Translations under genes and position numbers: made by a program
NCBI GenBank assembly: GCA_025667525.1
Contig: CM046878.1
Location: 387,127,307-387,191,306 of the forward strand
From: Glebionis coronaria
Taxonomy: Eukaryota; Streptophyta; Magnoliopsida; Asterales; Asteraceae
Reading direction: 5' to 3'
Length of the DNA stretch: 64,000 bases
Part shown: one piece after another, positions 1-12,067 of the stretch
Position numbering within the stretch: the first letter of the stretch is position 1
How the letters are laid out: every line of letters starts with the position of its first letter
The notes under the pieces: generated by a model
Database searches by the model: none
Seen by the model: the letters and a program-made list of their open reading frames with translations, nothing else
What the model was told of the DNA's origin: nothing

Positions 1-44
1 CGATTATACGATTTATTACCAAAGGTCATTCATTCAAACATAAC

Positions 45-330
45 ACAGCACTTATTTTACTTTGTATCGTTACTTTACCTCGTCCCTTCGATTTGGGGTG
101 GTACATAGTACTCTCATCAAGGTTCGTTCTCAATGATTTCTGAGCAAATCTCTAGAAATTCGATGCGAAGCGAGGATCTTGATATAGATGTTCGATACAG
201 TCACACTATGTTTACATAACTCTTTTGCATTTATCATTAACAGGAATGATATTAGCAGATTTGGTCAGTCTGTCGACGATGACCCAAATCGAATCAAATT
301 CAGATGATGACCTTTGCAATAGCTAGACGT
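45..330 (-). pseudogene. Degenerate Ty3 integrase core
   Basis: Minus-strand translation in shifting frames gives WVIVDRLTKSAN-like text near 271-310, followed leftwards by eroded versions of the SDRDPRF and YHPQTDGQ segments of the DDE integrase core (near 80-190). The order and spacing match a Ty3 integrase, but stops and small indels break it everywhere, so no protein is expected. The C-terminal part lies outside the window. The function in the family is strand transfer of element cDNA into the nuclear genome. Confidence 0.7.
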
Positions 331-1499
331 TTACTAATGTATGAGGCGATGTCTGCCTTCATAATTCGTCATCAGTTCAACTTCTTCAGACAAAGATACT
401 TTTAGTCATAAATGACATAAATAGAATACTTATACTTACAAATTCCAACATAACTATATCTCATAATCTCCATATTTAGGCAACCACCAGTGGCCTTTAA
501 AACATTTAACGCTATTGGCTTCTCTATTCTAATGGTTCACATTAGCCGCGAACCTCTTTTATAATCTATATTATCCTTTTTATATGCGTCGGCTATATTT
601 TTAAATTGTTCGGCAATTTATTTTGCACAGTCATTATCAAGGAACATGTCCTAATTCATTCTTTATCCTTTCTATATTATGTGTCGATATCAACATTCAC
701 TTCTCATGATGATATAATTATCATGTCCACAATTCACTCAGATATTCTTTCTATATTATGCGTCAGTAATTACGTTCACTTTCCTGATGAAATAAATATC
801 ATAACCGTATTTATTCAAAATTTCTTTCTTCATATCTTCTATGTTTTAGTTTCGTCTCAACTACTATTTTTATCATTTTTTTTTTCTCAATCCGGCGTTT
901 AAAGTGTCGATAATCATTACAACTAATTAAATATTAAATATTCAATTTTTATGAAAGGTAAACATAAAGATTTTTAAATTTTCTCAGTTTGTCCAATTAT
1001 ATTAAAATGTTCAAAATAAATTTGAATTTAATTAACAAAATTTTTGCTGATTTATCAAAAATAATTAATAAGATTCGTAAATGTTCGAGAAATCTTTGTT
1101 TATACTTTGGTCAAAATTTCTTAGTTGAAAAGCAAAAATTGTCGTTTCAAATTTTAAGTCATGGTTTATATAGTTTCCTCAATTCTTCTTAGGTTGTCTA
1201 GAAGTATACACAAACATTTACCCCTAAACAGAAGTTTAGTTAAATGGTTTGTGTATAAGGGAATAATCCCTTAAAAATCCTTTGTTAAACATTTGTCAAA
1301 ATATATTTGCACTTTCTTTTTAGTATATCTCAAAGTTTTAAATGACTTCTAAATTTTAGAGAGTCAATTTATATTCCATTATTTATTAATCACACGGTTA
1401 AATCAGGTAAATGATTAAGTCTTAAATCTCATGTTAAATATTCAAGATACAGGTTTTAATTGTTCGGCCAATTCAGGGCAATCTATAAATAATTATTAA
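331..1499 (-). other. Eroded pol interior, no readable gene
   Basis: AT-rich sequence between the RT and integrase remnants, where RNase H should lie. No clear motif is readable by eye and the plus-strand open frames at 606-902 and 989-1192 have no protein character. It is best treated as decayed pol. Confidence 0.5.
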
Positions 1500-1960
1500 C
1501 TCATTCTTATTCGTATTAACAAACAAATAGTCCTTAATGATCGCAAGCATGAATTTATCAAATTACAGCCTACACACGTGATTCACCAATTTTATGAATG
1601 CTACATGTGTATTAGTCAATCCAAACGACATCACGTGAAACTCATAATGTTCATTACAAGTACCGGATGTAGTGATTGGAATAGATAATCTTTTTCGCAG
1701 ATGCGAAGTTGATGATAACCATGCCGTGGATCAAATATTTAAAACATACGCTAGAACCTTGTAAATGATCGAACAATTCTTCCATTCGAGTTATGGATAT
1801 CGTTTTCGATTGTCAATTTACTCAGTCACAGTAATCTATAAATATAAGGAATGATAACACCATAGCTCTTCATGATGACAGGCTTGGTAGGATAAAATCG
1901 TTCTCCGACAACTTTCTCAGTTGTACGGTAATTCCTTAAATTCAGATGGTGCTGACGTAC
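1500..1960 (-). pseudogene. Degenerate Ty3 reverse transcriptase fragment
   Basis: Minus-strand reading at about 1600-1660 gives HYEFHVMSFGLTN, the RT segment that normally reads [14 protein letters not shown]. Further left come remnants of the DKF..I..D.L segment (about 1500-1560). Upstream text around 1680-1740 resembles the SGYHQLR region. The frame is broken many times. Only homology by motif is claimed; exact edges are not visible. Confidence 0.65.
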
Positions 1961-4660
1961 ATTGCACAAGCCACAGGTGCAGCACCGGAAATATAATCAA
2001 ATACCAAATTCAACTTGCCTTAATGGCGAAAGTCTAGGTGATTTACCAACAAATACCTCCTAAAGTTTCAGATAACATAAACATCTTTTAATACCTTCAT
2101 ATTAGGTTCTTTCTAGATTATAATATCTATGACTAATTCACAACCATTCACGGTATAATCTCAAGTCTAAATGCAGGATACGGGCATCCGTCAAGAATTA
2201 TTTAGATCACTTTTGATAATCAACATCTTATCTTTTTAGGGGAATTCTACTCGAGTTCCCATCAATTAAGACAATATCGTCATGTCATCATCAATCAATC
2301 CATTCTACCGGCATTATCAACTTTTCAGTTTCATTGCCGTCGATAAGATGTGAACTTCTCAAAAGACTAATAATAACTCATAATCCTTCACAAATTCAAG
2401 GATATATAGAGACACAACTACCATCTAAAGAGTAAGGTCAACGCATAATCTACGCGAGAGAATTTCAAATCAGATTCAGACGAAAACATTTAACGAATAT
2501 GAATATATCCCATGTTTTCATGATTCGAGTACGCATTCGAAAGCTCCTCGGATCGTTACCCAGGTCATTCAAATGAAATCAAATCAAGAGAAATGATAAG
2601 AACGTCGATACATCCAGTCGGGTATCAACACTCGGTAATCAGGTACTTTTCCTAAGAATCTCACTACGGGGGAATTGGACAAGAAGGTAATATCAATTGT
2701 CAAATAAAACAATTTCCACAGATGAGTAAATTCAACTCAGAAGAATAGATGCTACAGACACATATGTAGGTGTCCCTAACACTATGTCCTTATTTTCACT
2801 TCTTGCAGATCTCATAATTTTTAATCTTTCACAATCTTCAAAGAAAATTTAGTGTTTATTAATCAGTTTTATGGTGACTACTAATCAGTCTTGCATAGTC
2901 CATTCCAAATTGTATGTAGGCGCGCAACTATATACAATTTCAAGATTAACGATGCAATACTCAGTTCGTCAAAATTTTATCATCATGTTTATAATAAAAA
3001 CATTTTCATGCTTAATTCTTAAATAAGAATCAAAAATAAATTTACAAAGATTTTCTTTGTTATGAAAACAATTAAGTTTCCAAAGCGTTTCATAAACAAC
3101 TTCATTTTGATATCAATCACTTATAAACCTCACTTTTAATAATCCTTATTGTGATGAAAATTAATTTTCTCAAAGGATACTGTTTTATCTTATAAAAACA
3201 ATGAGTGATCTGCAAAAGAGTGATGAAAACTTGTTCATCAAGAACTAACTACGATATGATAGGAAATGAGCTTAGCCAAATAATCATGAGGTTCATGACT
3301 TTGATGGCACTCAGGAATACAAAGAGAATAATCCACTACGTAACTCAATTCGAGATGAGTACTTGTTCAATGGTTGCATCACTAATGCGAACATTAGGAT
3401 GAAGCAATAAAAGATAGATAACATCGATATATGTAGGATTTAGCAATCAAAGGTAGTCTTTTTCATTAATCACAAACAAGTCAAATTGTACCGTAACACA
3501 TTACGTGTCACTATGTCATACAATTCTCAGAACTCATCCTACCAACTGATATCTCAGTTAAGTTAGGGATATTGAAAAGATACCACAATGAATACTAATC
3601 TACAAGAGTCATTAGGTGTTCCACATGTCCCAGAAGATCCATCGGTCCCAATTCAGAAGAAGATTTCTTCAATTTATTTCTTGGACACTGGGCATCCTCG
3701 TTAGTGGACAATGGTCTAGGAACAACCCTTAACACAAACTAACAATCAATTAAAACCTTATAATTCAATCACAGGAATTAACGACTTCCTCTTATCAATC
3801 TCATATTTCATACGGGTTAAATTTTACTTTATTCAAGTTTCAACCAATTTTATACTCAATTCAATATCCTACCTCATATTCCAATACTTTCAATCTTATT
3901 CTTAGGCCTTAATAGGCAATAAAAGCTCGATATGATCAATACTTAATTTCCGATCCTATATCTCTTACAACAACAATTATCAAATGAGTCACTAGTATGA
4001 GATGACTCATACATTCAACTAGACTTCTCGGAAAGGTATTAGTGGCATGAGGCTTTTGGGTACTGGTTCCAATGACAGCCTCAAGTGCAACATTCACCCT
4101 TTCGATTTCTATTTAAGAATTGGATGACAACGAGTCAGATGACATCTTTCTAGGTGGTAATGTTTTGTCAAACTCCACTCTGTAAGGAAAGATCGTCATG
4201 ACATCGATATCAGATTTAATCTCGCCAATTCTTCTTCAATATAATCATCAAATAATATCTACATTTCTACGAACATCAACCATTTGTTGGGATCATAAAT
4301 ATCCACAACTTGGTTTAGATCTAGGATAGCTAGAATTCCTACGAGAATAGCTTCGATTAATTTACTAGGGGATTTAGGGTTTCTTGTGACAATCTACGTC
4401 GTATAAATACCTCGTATAAATATCAAAATAATCATAAAACAATCATGTAATAAAATTACATCATATATATATAATCTAAGTTGTATATATAAATTAAAAT
4501 GACACTTCTCAGTCTGGCCTTGTCGGTAACTCGAGAATTCTTCGGCACCGTTATAGTCAAAAGATTTTTAGACATTTTTAGAAAATGTTTATAGTTAAAA
4601 GATTTTGAAATGTTTTATTCAAAACCTTGGTTTTAAAAATCTTTCGTTCTCTATAACGAG
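1961..4660 (-). other. Eroded leader, gag and protease region, no readable gene
   Basis: This is where a Tekay-like element would carry its leader, gag and protease on the minus strand. I find no open frame and no recognisable zinc knuckle or DTG motif. Treated as decayed element interior. Confidence 0.45.
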
Positions 4661-4661
4661 A

Positions 4662-4673
4662 GCTCTGATACCA
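4662..4673 (-). promoter_or_regulatory. Primer binding site, tRNA-iMet type
   Basis: The minus strand reads TGGTATCAGAGC, the complement of the 3' end of plant initiator methionine tRNA. It lies 3 bases from the LTR end (LTR begins at 4677 on the plus strand as TGTAACACCCC). It fixes element orientation: LTR to the right, internal sequence to the left. Confidence 0.85.
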
Positions 4674-5132
4674 AACTGTAACACCCCCAAATTCATACAA
4701 CTCAATACAGCGGAAGACTCGTTGGTGTTACGGGATAGCACATTACTCACATCATAGACAACGCATAAAAATCGCGTCGTTTAATAATAAAAGCATTTCC
4801 ATTCCTAAATACCAAAGTTACATCGGTCCCAAGTCATATTATTTAATACAAAGTTTTACAAAGTATTTGAATGGAAAATATTGTTTAAGTGCGGGCCATG
4901 AATTCTTGTCGTCTTCCCGAGAATTACCTTCAAGTACCTGAGATAAAACATGTTAAAAGAAAAGGTCAGCGATAACGCCGAGTGAATTCATAGAGTTTAA
5001 TAAAATCCATCAATATAATATCAGTATAAAATTATTACTGATAATCATCTTGTACAAATCATTTTAATAGGCCATAAAATAGCCAAAGTCATTTTATACA
5101 AATCTTTATCGAAAATCATAATATAGGCATTT

Positions 5133-5345
5133 GCCTTAAAAATCATTATACGAATCATTGTCGTTAAAAACACCATACAATACGTTTTGCAACGTTGTAT
5201 AGATTAAATAAAACCATTATATGAATATGGTTATAAAAAGCCTTAAAAATCATTATACGAGCCAATGTCGTAAAAACGTCATACAATACATCTTACGACG
5301 TTGTATGAAAATAAAAACCGTTATATGAGTATGGTTATGAAAACC
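5133..5345. repeat. 107 bp tandem duplication in LTR
   Basis: Two adjacent copies (5133-5239 and 5240-5345) both begin GCCTTAAAAATCATTATACG and end with a (AC)CATTATATGAATATGGT-like palindrome. Each carries an inner inverted segment of the type CATACAA..TTGTATG. The copies have diverged, so the duplication is old. Confidence 0.75.
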
Positions 5346-7865
5346 AAAACACAAACATAATATCAATAGTATGACCCAGTATTGCTAGTCAGGCAATACA
5401 TCATAATTCGGAGCGTCTATTAGTATTTCGTTAGTTTTGGATTATTATAAGCCGCATGACATTGTTACCTTACTAAACCACCAACGGGTAGCTAACCCGA
5501 TACCAATTTTGCCCATCTACAGTAGCGTGTCGTCACAAAGGTCACGCTATGTAAATCTTCTCATACATAAATTCGCTTACCAATCAATGTGGCACGACGG
5601 GGATCAACCGTCAAGGCGCGAACTGGGGTGATCGTCCCCAAATAGTACTATTAAATGCATAAGCGTCTACCAACTCCCGGTAGTTCACAATTCATGCTAA
5701 TGGGACTTTTAGTGACATAACCTAACTTTAATAATCCATTTAATTTCATTTATCGGGTCCTTTAATCATTCATCGGGTCATACAATCGGGTCATTCAATC
5801 ATTCGGGTCCAAAATCAATGAACAAACAATCGGGACAAATGGTGTCCTATTTAATAAAAACTAACATGTTATCTCCCTCGCGGGTTTATAAAACATTTAT
5901 AAAAACATTTAAAAGAGTGCGAGGCTATGAACTCACGTTGATGTGGGAAGGCGATTATCGGCGATTTGGATGTACGGTACGTGCTTCAATCACGGAAACC
6001 TAGACAAATAATACTCGTCTTAGACTCATGTCCAATGACTTTATAAAAATAACAATTATGTATACATATGATGATTATATATATATGATGATCAAGTGGG
6101 TTTACATATTCTCGTTTACTCATTTTAGTGTTGTATGTCGGTAACTTTTATACTAGCTTACTAGTTTTACCTATTGACACGTTTTAAGTCCAATAAACTT
6201 ATTATAAGTTCTTTAACTTGTTTTAATCTATTTTACACTTATATTATCAGTATTTAAACTTTACAAGTTGGGCCTAAATGGGTTAAGCCCATAATAAGTT
6301 TATAAGTGTTTTAGTCCATTTTTGTTGTATTATTAAGTCTAATAACGTTAATTTAGTCCGTTAACGTCCGTATGTCCTATAGTTCGGGTTTTTATCGGTT
6401 TTTACTTGTTATACATGTCTATATATCAGTATTTAAGTTTTATAAAGTTTTCATTAGACGGGTCCAACCATCTAAGTTTTATTTAACAAAAACGTTAATT
6501 TTACGGTATTAGCCGAAAAAGTCGTAAAAATCATATTTATAGTTTTGTGACTTATTAAACTTAACAAGTTACCATTTTTATAAAATGTCCACTTATTTAC
6601 CATTGTACATATTTATATAAATGTATTATATAAGTTAGTGGGTTTTAATTTATATTTTATACTATTAAATTTTGAGTGCTTATATAATAGTATTATTCTT
6701 TAATTTCCAAAATCTGATTTTTATCTTCACTTTCACTAAAACTGCCATATCTTGAGTCTATATGGAGATAGAAGCTCAAATTTTTATCACATAAACTACA
6801 TGATATGTGATACATTTAACTCTTCTATAGCTACTGTTGAATAATCTTCTAAGTATTTTCTAAAAATCGTCCAAAACAGTTAACTCAGATTTGTATCTTA
6901 AACTTGTTTTGATCATATCTCACTCATAACAATGATTCCATTGCATGGCCAACTCTCACATGTGTACAAGACCCATAGCTTACTGTAAATCTATTAATCT
7001 ATGCCATTTTTATCAGTTCACCACTTGATTCTTTACTGTTTTATACAGCCAACATATTTAGACAAGATTTTAGCCTTGTTTCTTATAGTTTTTCACCTTT
7101 TCAAGCATGTTTATCAACACCAAATCCCCACATAATATTTTTATCATCATATAATCATCATATACATATACAATAGGAAATAAAATACATGTTTACATAA
7201 TCAAAATAACAAGAGGATGAGGAGGACAATCTTTATACCACCATGATGATGTAGGTTGTGATCAAAACATGGATTTTGATGGAGATACTTGTGATGCACC
7301 AAGACCATCTTCATGATCACCAATCTTCATAAACTCCTTGTGGAAAATCAGCCTCAAGACTCCATGGAAACTCCTCCTTGGATGTTATAACTTGCACCAA
7401 TCAATAGGGCTTCAAAAAGGCATCAACATGTATATGAATAACATGAGATTTTATGGTTAATTTTGATCAAATTAGGGTGTTTAGGGTGAGCTATGGACGA
7501 AATCAATGGAGGAGGAAGAGAGAAAATGTGGTTGTTTGCATGTGTGGGAAATGAGTGTGTGGTTTTGGCTAGTGGTTTAGCTAGTTAGTGGAAAGTATAG
7601 CTTACATTGTAAGCTAACTAGACAAGTGTAAGTGTATTGTTTACACTTTGACACCTCAAAGGGTGTTGTGTAGCTTGCTTGGGCTAGTTTTGATGGGGGT
7701 GGGACAAGTGTCCCACTTGTCTCATCCCCATTTATTTACGGGTACTCCTCGATTCCAGTTTCCTCGATTTGCGTGCCCTCGGGTCGTTTTACGAAAAACG
7801 TTTTTATAGATTATGAATCAACGTCACAAAACGAATCCAATAAAAATTGTTTCATCGAAAACGGA

Positions 7866-8220
7866 GTTCGAAAACGTAAATACGTAATCCTAAGGTTTCC
7901 GGTTTAGTCGTAAAGGACGTTAAAATAAAATCGTAAGTCCTAATCTCTTCTCGTAAATTTGTGAGTTTATGAATCAACACAAACTTAAAACTCCAAAATA
8001 ATATTCACGAATAAATTTATTTTCTGAAATGTCGGACTGTCACCAAGGACGGTGTATGTAAACGTAAGCACGTAACGTTGAATCCTCCGGTTTAGACGTA
8101 GTCGATGCTACTCCAAGACGTAAATCCAAATTTCTTCCCAAAAATAAGTGAGTTCATAAAATAATATTTTCAAATAAATATTGAGAATAAAATATCGACC
8201 ATAATTGACGGATTGTCACA
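7866..8220 (-). repeat. Tandem duplication of the LTR 5' terminus
   Basis: Read on the minus strand, 8220-8048 (TGTGACAATCCG...) and about 8035-7866 (TGGTGACAGTCCG...) share the same succession of blocks: start, AATATTAT, a CTCACAA/CTCACTT block, GGA(C)TTACG, ACTAAACCGGA / TCTAAACCGGA, and TTACG runs. The LTR therefore has a second, inner copy of its own start. Confidence 0.65.
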
Positions 8221-10073
8221 GAATTAGTATCTACGGATTGTCTGAGAGCCATATGCATTTGATCAATAATATGTTTAGGCACCATGACCAAATCATGTTG
8301 AGCATAAGATTCCATACCCGTCGTAGCATTTGGTTGAGGTTCACTCAAATGTGTAGGTTTGGGTACCACATCATTTGAATTACTAGTTCCCGAATGCTGT
8401 TCGAGGTTGTCATTTTCATGCCCAACTTGATATTGGTTATCATCAATATTATTAGATGTGGTTGGTACCTCACTGATGACATCAGAATCGTAGTGAGAGA
8501 GATTAGGAACGAGAGCAGCTTGGGCAGAGTGAATGTCATCACAATCCGAATCATATACGTCAAGATCATCTGCTTGATAAGCTGCATTAGAAGTAGAAAC
8601 GACTGCAATGCCTTCAGTATCTGCTGCCCCTGGGTCTGCAAGAAATGCCAACTCCTTTGAATCCAAAATCTTCCCCTTAGACGGAGCATCAACCAAATAC
8701 ATCTTCTCACGAAACCATGCAGCATCCCTCCTCCTTTTCGGCTGAGTGCATTCCCTAGCCATATGACCTTGTCCTCGGCAATTGTAGCAAGTCACAACCT
8801 TCTTAGGACCAATAGGACACCCATTTCCACTAGCTTGAGAATTCACAGCTTGATTGTTCCCAGTCCTTGTAGGAGGTCCATATGAATTTTGCCTTCCCTA
8901 AATGGGTTGCACCGTCACTTGACCATCTTGAACAGTGGCTTGTTGTCGAGGATTTGATGAGGTACGGAGCTGATTGTTTGTTGGTGGAAATCCTCTAGTT
9001 GCAACAAGTTTTGACAAGTAGGCTGTGAGATGGTTTAGAACATCAGCTGGCGTATCATTTGGAGTAAAGACCGGTGCTTGGATTGGTGGAAGTTCATTAG
9101 AGTAGAAAGCTTGTGCTGGTTGTGATTCAATAGGAAAGTATCCTTGCTGAGGAGTATAGTCCATTGGAGAAGTGTTGGCTTGTGACGGTGATGTCTGATA
9201 TGATGGTTGCTGTGGAAAATATTGTTGATGAACACCTTGTTGAAATGCTTGTTGTGGCATCATTGGTGGTTGATAAGATGGTTGCTGATAGGTGTGTGGT
9301 GGTGGTTGCTGCAAGTATGATGGTTGTTGATAAGTATAAGCCATGTTTTGTTGAGAAGCATACATTGCAAGTGGATCATGAACTTGAGGTGTAGACAACC
9401 GAGCCTCGATCACATGGCATTCGTGTTGTTGAAGAAAAGCTTGAAGTTGATCCACATTGGTGTTATGCAAGTCCTTAGCCAATTTAACATCCGTCACGTA
9501 TTTTTTCTATTCTGAAGGAAGAGTGTTCAAATACTTGGCGTTCAATTGAAAGGTAGGAATTGTCATGCCATAGCTATTAAGCTCATTCAACAATAGGGTA
9601 AATCTCAGATAGTAATCATTGAGAGTCTCCCCTGGCACATAGGCAAACTTATCAAAAGTATCATAAAGCTTACACTCTCGTTCTTGTTTAGTTAACGAGG
9701 TGCCTTGCATGAGAACACGAATTCTATCCCATAACTCTTTGGCAACTTTATGTTTGCTGACGAGTTTGTAGACATCTGGAGGAAGGGCTTGGAGAATGAT
9801 GTTTGTAGCATACTTATCACATTTGTCTTGAATCTTCATATCTCCAGTCAATTCACCCGTTGTGCGAGGACGAGTAGTTGTACCTTCCGTCACTGTACCA
9901 TAATCTAATGGTCCATTGAGCACCGATGCCCAAATGAGATGTCCATTCTCCTTGTTCAACTTATAAAGTTCCATTCGGGAAGCCCATTCCTCATACATAG
10001 TCTTCACCAACATTGGTGGACGATTATCCGTACCCGAGAGAATGGACTTATCCGTAAGAGATGTGTACTCCAT
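8221..10073 (-). pseudogene. gag: copia gag, two in-frame stops, 3' end cut by LTR insertion
   Basis: The capsid/nucleocapsid protein of a Ty1/copia element. Starting at the ATG at 10073 the frame stays constant through three open pieces (10073-9507, 9497-8898 and 8846-8221). It is broken by TAG at 9507-9509, where a Trp is expected, and TAG at 8898-8900, where a Gln fits; both are single transitions. The first about 190 residues are the capsid-like domain. A Gln/Pro/Tyr-rich linker follows, and then a zinc knuckle CYNCRGQGHMAREC (CX2CX4HX4C, complete) near 8745-8795 with a basic PKRRRD stretch after it. From 8220 leftwards the apparent frame (to 8154) is LTR sequence, not gag. The wording resembles TNT1-like gag proteins of Asteraceae. 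Confidence 0.85.
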
Positions 10074-10229
10074 TTCAATAAGTTAAGATTTACAAACGTT
10101 GATCGATCAATGAAAGAAAGTAAATGTGTTTGCTGTTGTGAGTTGAAGTCGAGAAAAAATGTTAAAATCCCCTAAAATATGTTCTCAATAAACCAAAAAT
10201 TCCAAGTCAAAATTACATACGAAAATTTT

Positions 10230-10500
10230 TTATGGAAAAATTTGTGATTATCGGAATGTTGATCGGAATAGTGATCTGAATGCTGATCGGAATGTCTTAT
10301 CGGAATACTTCGATCGGAATGTCTTATCGGAATACCTTGATCGGAATACCAAATTGGAATACCTTGATCGGAATAAACCCTAATCGGAATACCTGATCGG
10401 AATGTACCCAAAATCGGAATCCCTAAACCCTATTCTGATTACACTGATCGGAATGTCCTATAAACCCTTTTCCGATGACCTGATCGGAATAATTCCCACT
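10230..10500 (-). repeat. ATTCCGATC motif cluster in copia leader
   Basis: About 17 copies of ATTCCGAT(C/A/T), read on the element's sense (minus) strand, spaced about 12-25 bases apart between the primer site and gag. A stretch of TCGGAAAAGGGTTTAT occurs near 10455-10480 on this strand. The apparent ORF 10172-10411 (repeats of IPI/HSD) is only the translation of the motif. The same motif in the same orientation relative to transcription fills part of the Athila-like LTRs at 12068, 33470 and 40603. Confidence 0.85.
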
Positions 10501-10737
10501 TTTCTTAGACAAAACTCAACCAATTCGTGATTTTAAGCCAAAAAATGATCAAAACACCCAAAAATTTTGTGTTTTTAGCCAAAGTAACTATACCAAATCC
10601 CTACCACAACTATGTAGAAGATTTGTATCAAGAAGAAATCATCAAAAACACAAAAAAAAAATTGGTTCGTGTAAAAATGGATCAAAATAGGCATATGAAT
10701 CAAGAACACAAACACATGAACAATACAATCATCCCAT

Positions 10738-10751
10738 GGCTCTTGATACCA
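10738..10751 (-). promoter_or_regulatory. copia primer binding site, iMet variant
   Basis: The minus strand reads TGGTATCAAGAGCC two bases from the LTR end: the usual iMet site with one extra A. It marks the start of the copia internal region. Confidence 0.8.
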
Positions 10752-10753
10752 TT

Positions 10754-11085
10754 TGAAGGATATCTAAATCTTGCTTATGTTTTTAGAGAGAGAAAGAGAT
10801 AGAGAGATGGTGAGAACACACACACATAGAGAGGGAAAGTGAAAGAAAAACACTTTTTCACTACGTGTAAAAATGAGGAACACACACCCTCTCCATCAAA
10901 GAAGAGGGTTTATATACCCAAGACTTGTGATGGGCTTGGGCTTACAATGTTGGGCCGGCCTACACATGTTGTAGGCTAGACTTGACTTTGTTTGTTTAAT
11001 AAAGATATCTAGACTACGAGCTACTACTTAATATATTATCGGAGTGACCGAATCTTCCTAAATACGTAAAGACGTATTTCCAACA
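10754..11085 (-). repeat. copia 5' LTR (332 bp)
   Basis: TG...CA ended on the minus strand (TGTTGGAAATACG at 11085, ATATCCTTCA at 10754), followed by the primer site. It contains a TATA box and a GA-rich stretch (GAGAGAGAAAGAGATAGAGAG on the plus strand around 10785-10806). Short LTR length is normal for TNT1-like copia. Confidence 0.88.
10909..10916 (-). promoter_or_regulatory. TATA box of copia LTR promoter
   Basis: The minus strand reads GGGTATATAAACCC. It lies in mid LTR with transcription towards the primer site, as expected for the U3 promoter. Confidence 0.6.
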
Positions 11086-11563
11086 GTTTTTATATTATTG
11101 ATAGGTGTGTAAACACCCATCCTTTTTACCACTTAGTTACAATAATAACCGAGCCAAAACGTGTATTTTATGTCATTTATGTCGAAATTATGCGTGGCTT
11201 GTGTTTTTGTTGTGATTTAGGACGAAAAGGTGAAAAGTGGAGAAAACACGGGCATTCACGGGCTTTTATTGAAGAAAAAGATGAAAGACGAAGTCAAGAA
11301 GTCAAGAGTGCAAAAAGAACGGAAGTCCAAGACCAATTCTTAAGATTTATCGAAGAAAAAGTCAAAAGACGGAAGTTTACTAAAAGCCGAAGAACTTAAG
11401 TCTTAGTTATTGAAGAATTAAAAGACGAGTTTAAAGAAATCCCGAGCCAAAAGTCATTAAAGTCCAAGATTAACAAAAGATTAAGAAGGGAAGGACTTAA
11501 TGGTGCAATTAAGAAGAAATGAAGGAGGGGGTGAAGCTTCCTAAGCATTCCCTAATCCTCCCC

Positions 11564-11571
11564 TATATATA
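11564..11571 (+). promoter_or_regulatory. TATA box in solo LTR
   Basis: CCCCTATATATAG sits about 465 bases into the LTR, at the same place as CCTATAAATAG in the LTR at 39636. The promoter could still fire outward into 12724 onward. Confidence 0.55.
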
Positions 11572-12067
11572 GATCATTAGCATTTCATTTTTACTCTTGT
11601 TGGCTAAGGTGACAATTAGTCTTCCACCTTTTAATTACTTGCTCTTTAAATTCATGTCATTTTTAAATACTTGTTTTGCACTTTTAATACCTTTTAATTC
11701 CAAGTAAGTGTTCTTTAATTTTCTTGTTTTAATCTCTCATTCTACCATTCTTTCTTTGCTTGATCTTTATGTTTATGTGTTTATTATCATGCTTATTTGA
11801 TTAAAGGTTATGTTTTTATGCTTTTGATTGTTTTGGATTATTGATTCTTATAGCTTATTTGTGTTTATCTTTAAGTTTCTAAGTTTTTATAAAAATTATT
11901 TTTATATAAAAGTTTGTTTTCGTCAACTTGATTTATTTTTGTGTTTTTAAAAGTCTTTAAATTGTAGCTTATTAGATTTTTCTTACACGTATTTGCTTAG
12001 GATTTTAGGTGTGTGCTTATTTGAGTAATAGCTTATTAGTTTAGCTTATTTTCGGTTCTCTTTACTG

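Larger units (their letters stand above)
1..8220 (-). mobile_element. Decayed Tekay-like Ty3 retrotransposon, cut by window start
   Basis: On the minus strand the order is LTR (8220 to 4677), iMet primer site, about 4.6 kb of internal sequence and then the window edge, so this is the 5' part of an element. No open frame over 60 codons survives on the coding strand, but translation shows eroded Ty3 integrase (about 45-330) and RT (about 1500-1960) wording. The LTR end TGTGACAATCC lies directly against a copia gag frame at 8220/8221, so the element inserted into that copia. The presumed duplicate of the target (GAATT at 8221-8225) would lie left of the window. Assignment to the Tekay type rests on LTR ends, primer site and integrase wording. 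Confidence 0.8.
4677..8220 (-). repeat. 5' LTR (3544 bp) of the decayed Tekay-like element
   Basis: The minus strand starts TGTGACAATCCG (8220) and ends GGGTGTTACA (4677), next to the primer site. At 3.5 kb it is at the long end for this class. It contains an internal 107 bp tandem duplication (5133-5345) and a tandem duplication of its own first 170-180 bp (about 7866-8220). The short ORFs at 5437, 5818 and elsewhere inside it look like chance frames. Confidence 0.8.
8221..11085 (-). mobile_element. Ty1/copia element, 5' part only
   Basis: Reading leftwards from 11085: a 332 bp LTR, iMet-type primer site, about 660 bp leader and a gag frame, broken off at 8221 by the Tekay-like insertion. 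The pol part is presumably left of the window. The LTR starts TGTTGGAAATACG and ends ATATCCTTCA. The base string right of the LTR (GTTTT, 11086-11090) would be one copy of its target duplication; the other is not in view. Confidence 0.85.

Noticed and set aside
10172..10411. ORF with repeated IPI/HSD peptide
   Set aside because: It is only the translation of the ATTCCGATC repeat on the leader strand; no gene support.
11190..11399. Lys-rich ORF found in all three Athila-like LTR copies (also 32633, 39598)
   Set aside because: It is carried by the LTR, has low complexity (K, E, S), and its frame changes between copies through 1-base indels, so coding is unlikely, though it is transcribed sequence upstream of the TATA box.
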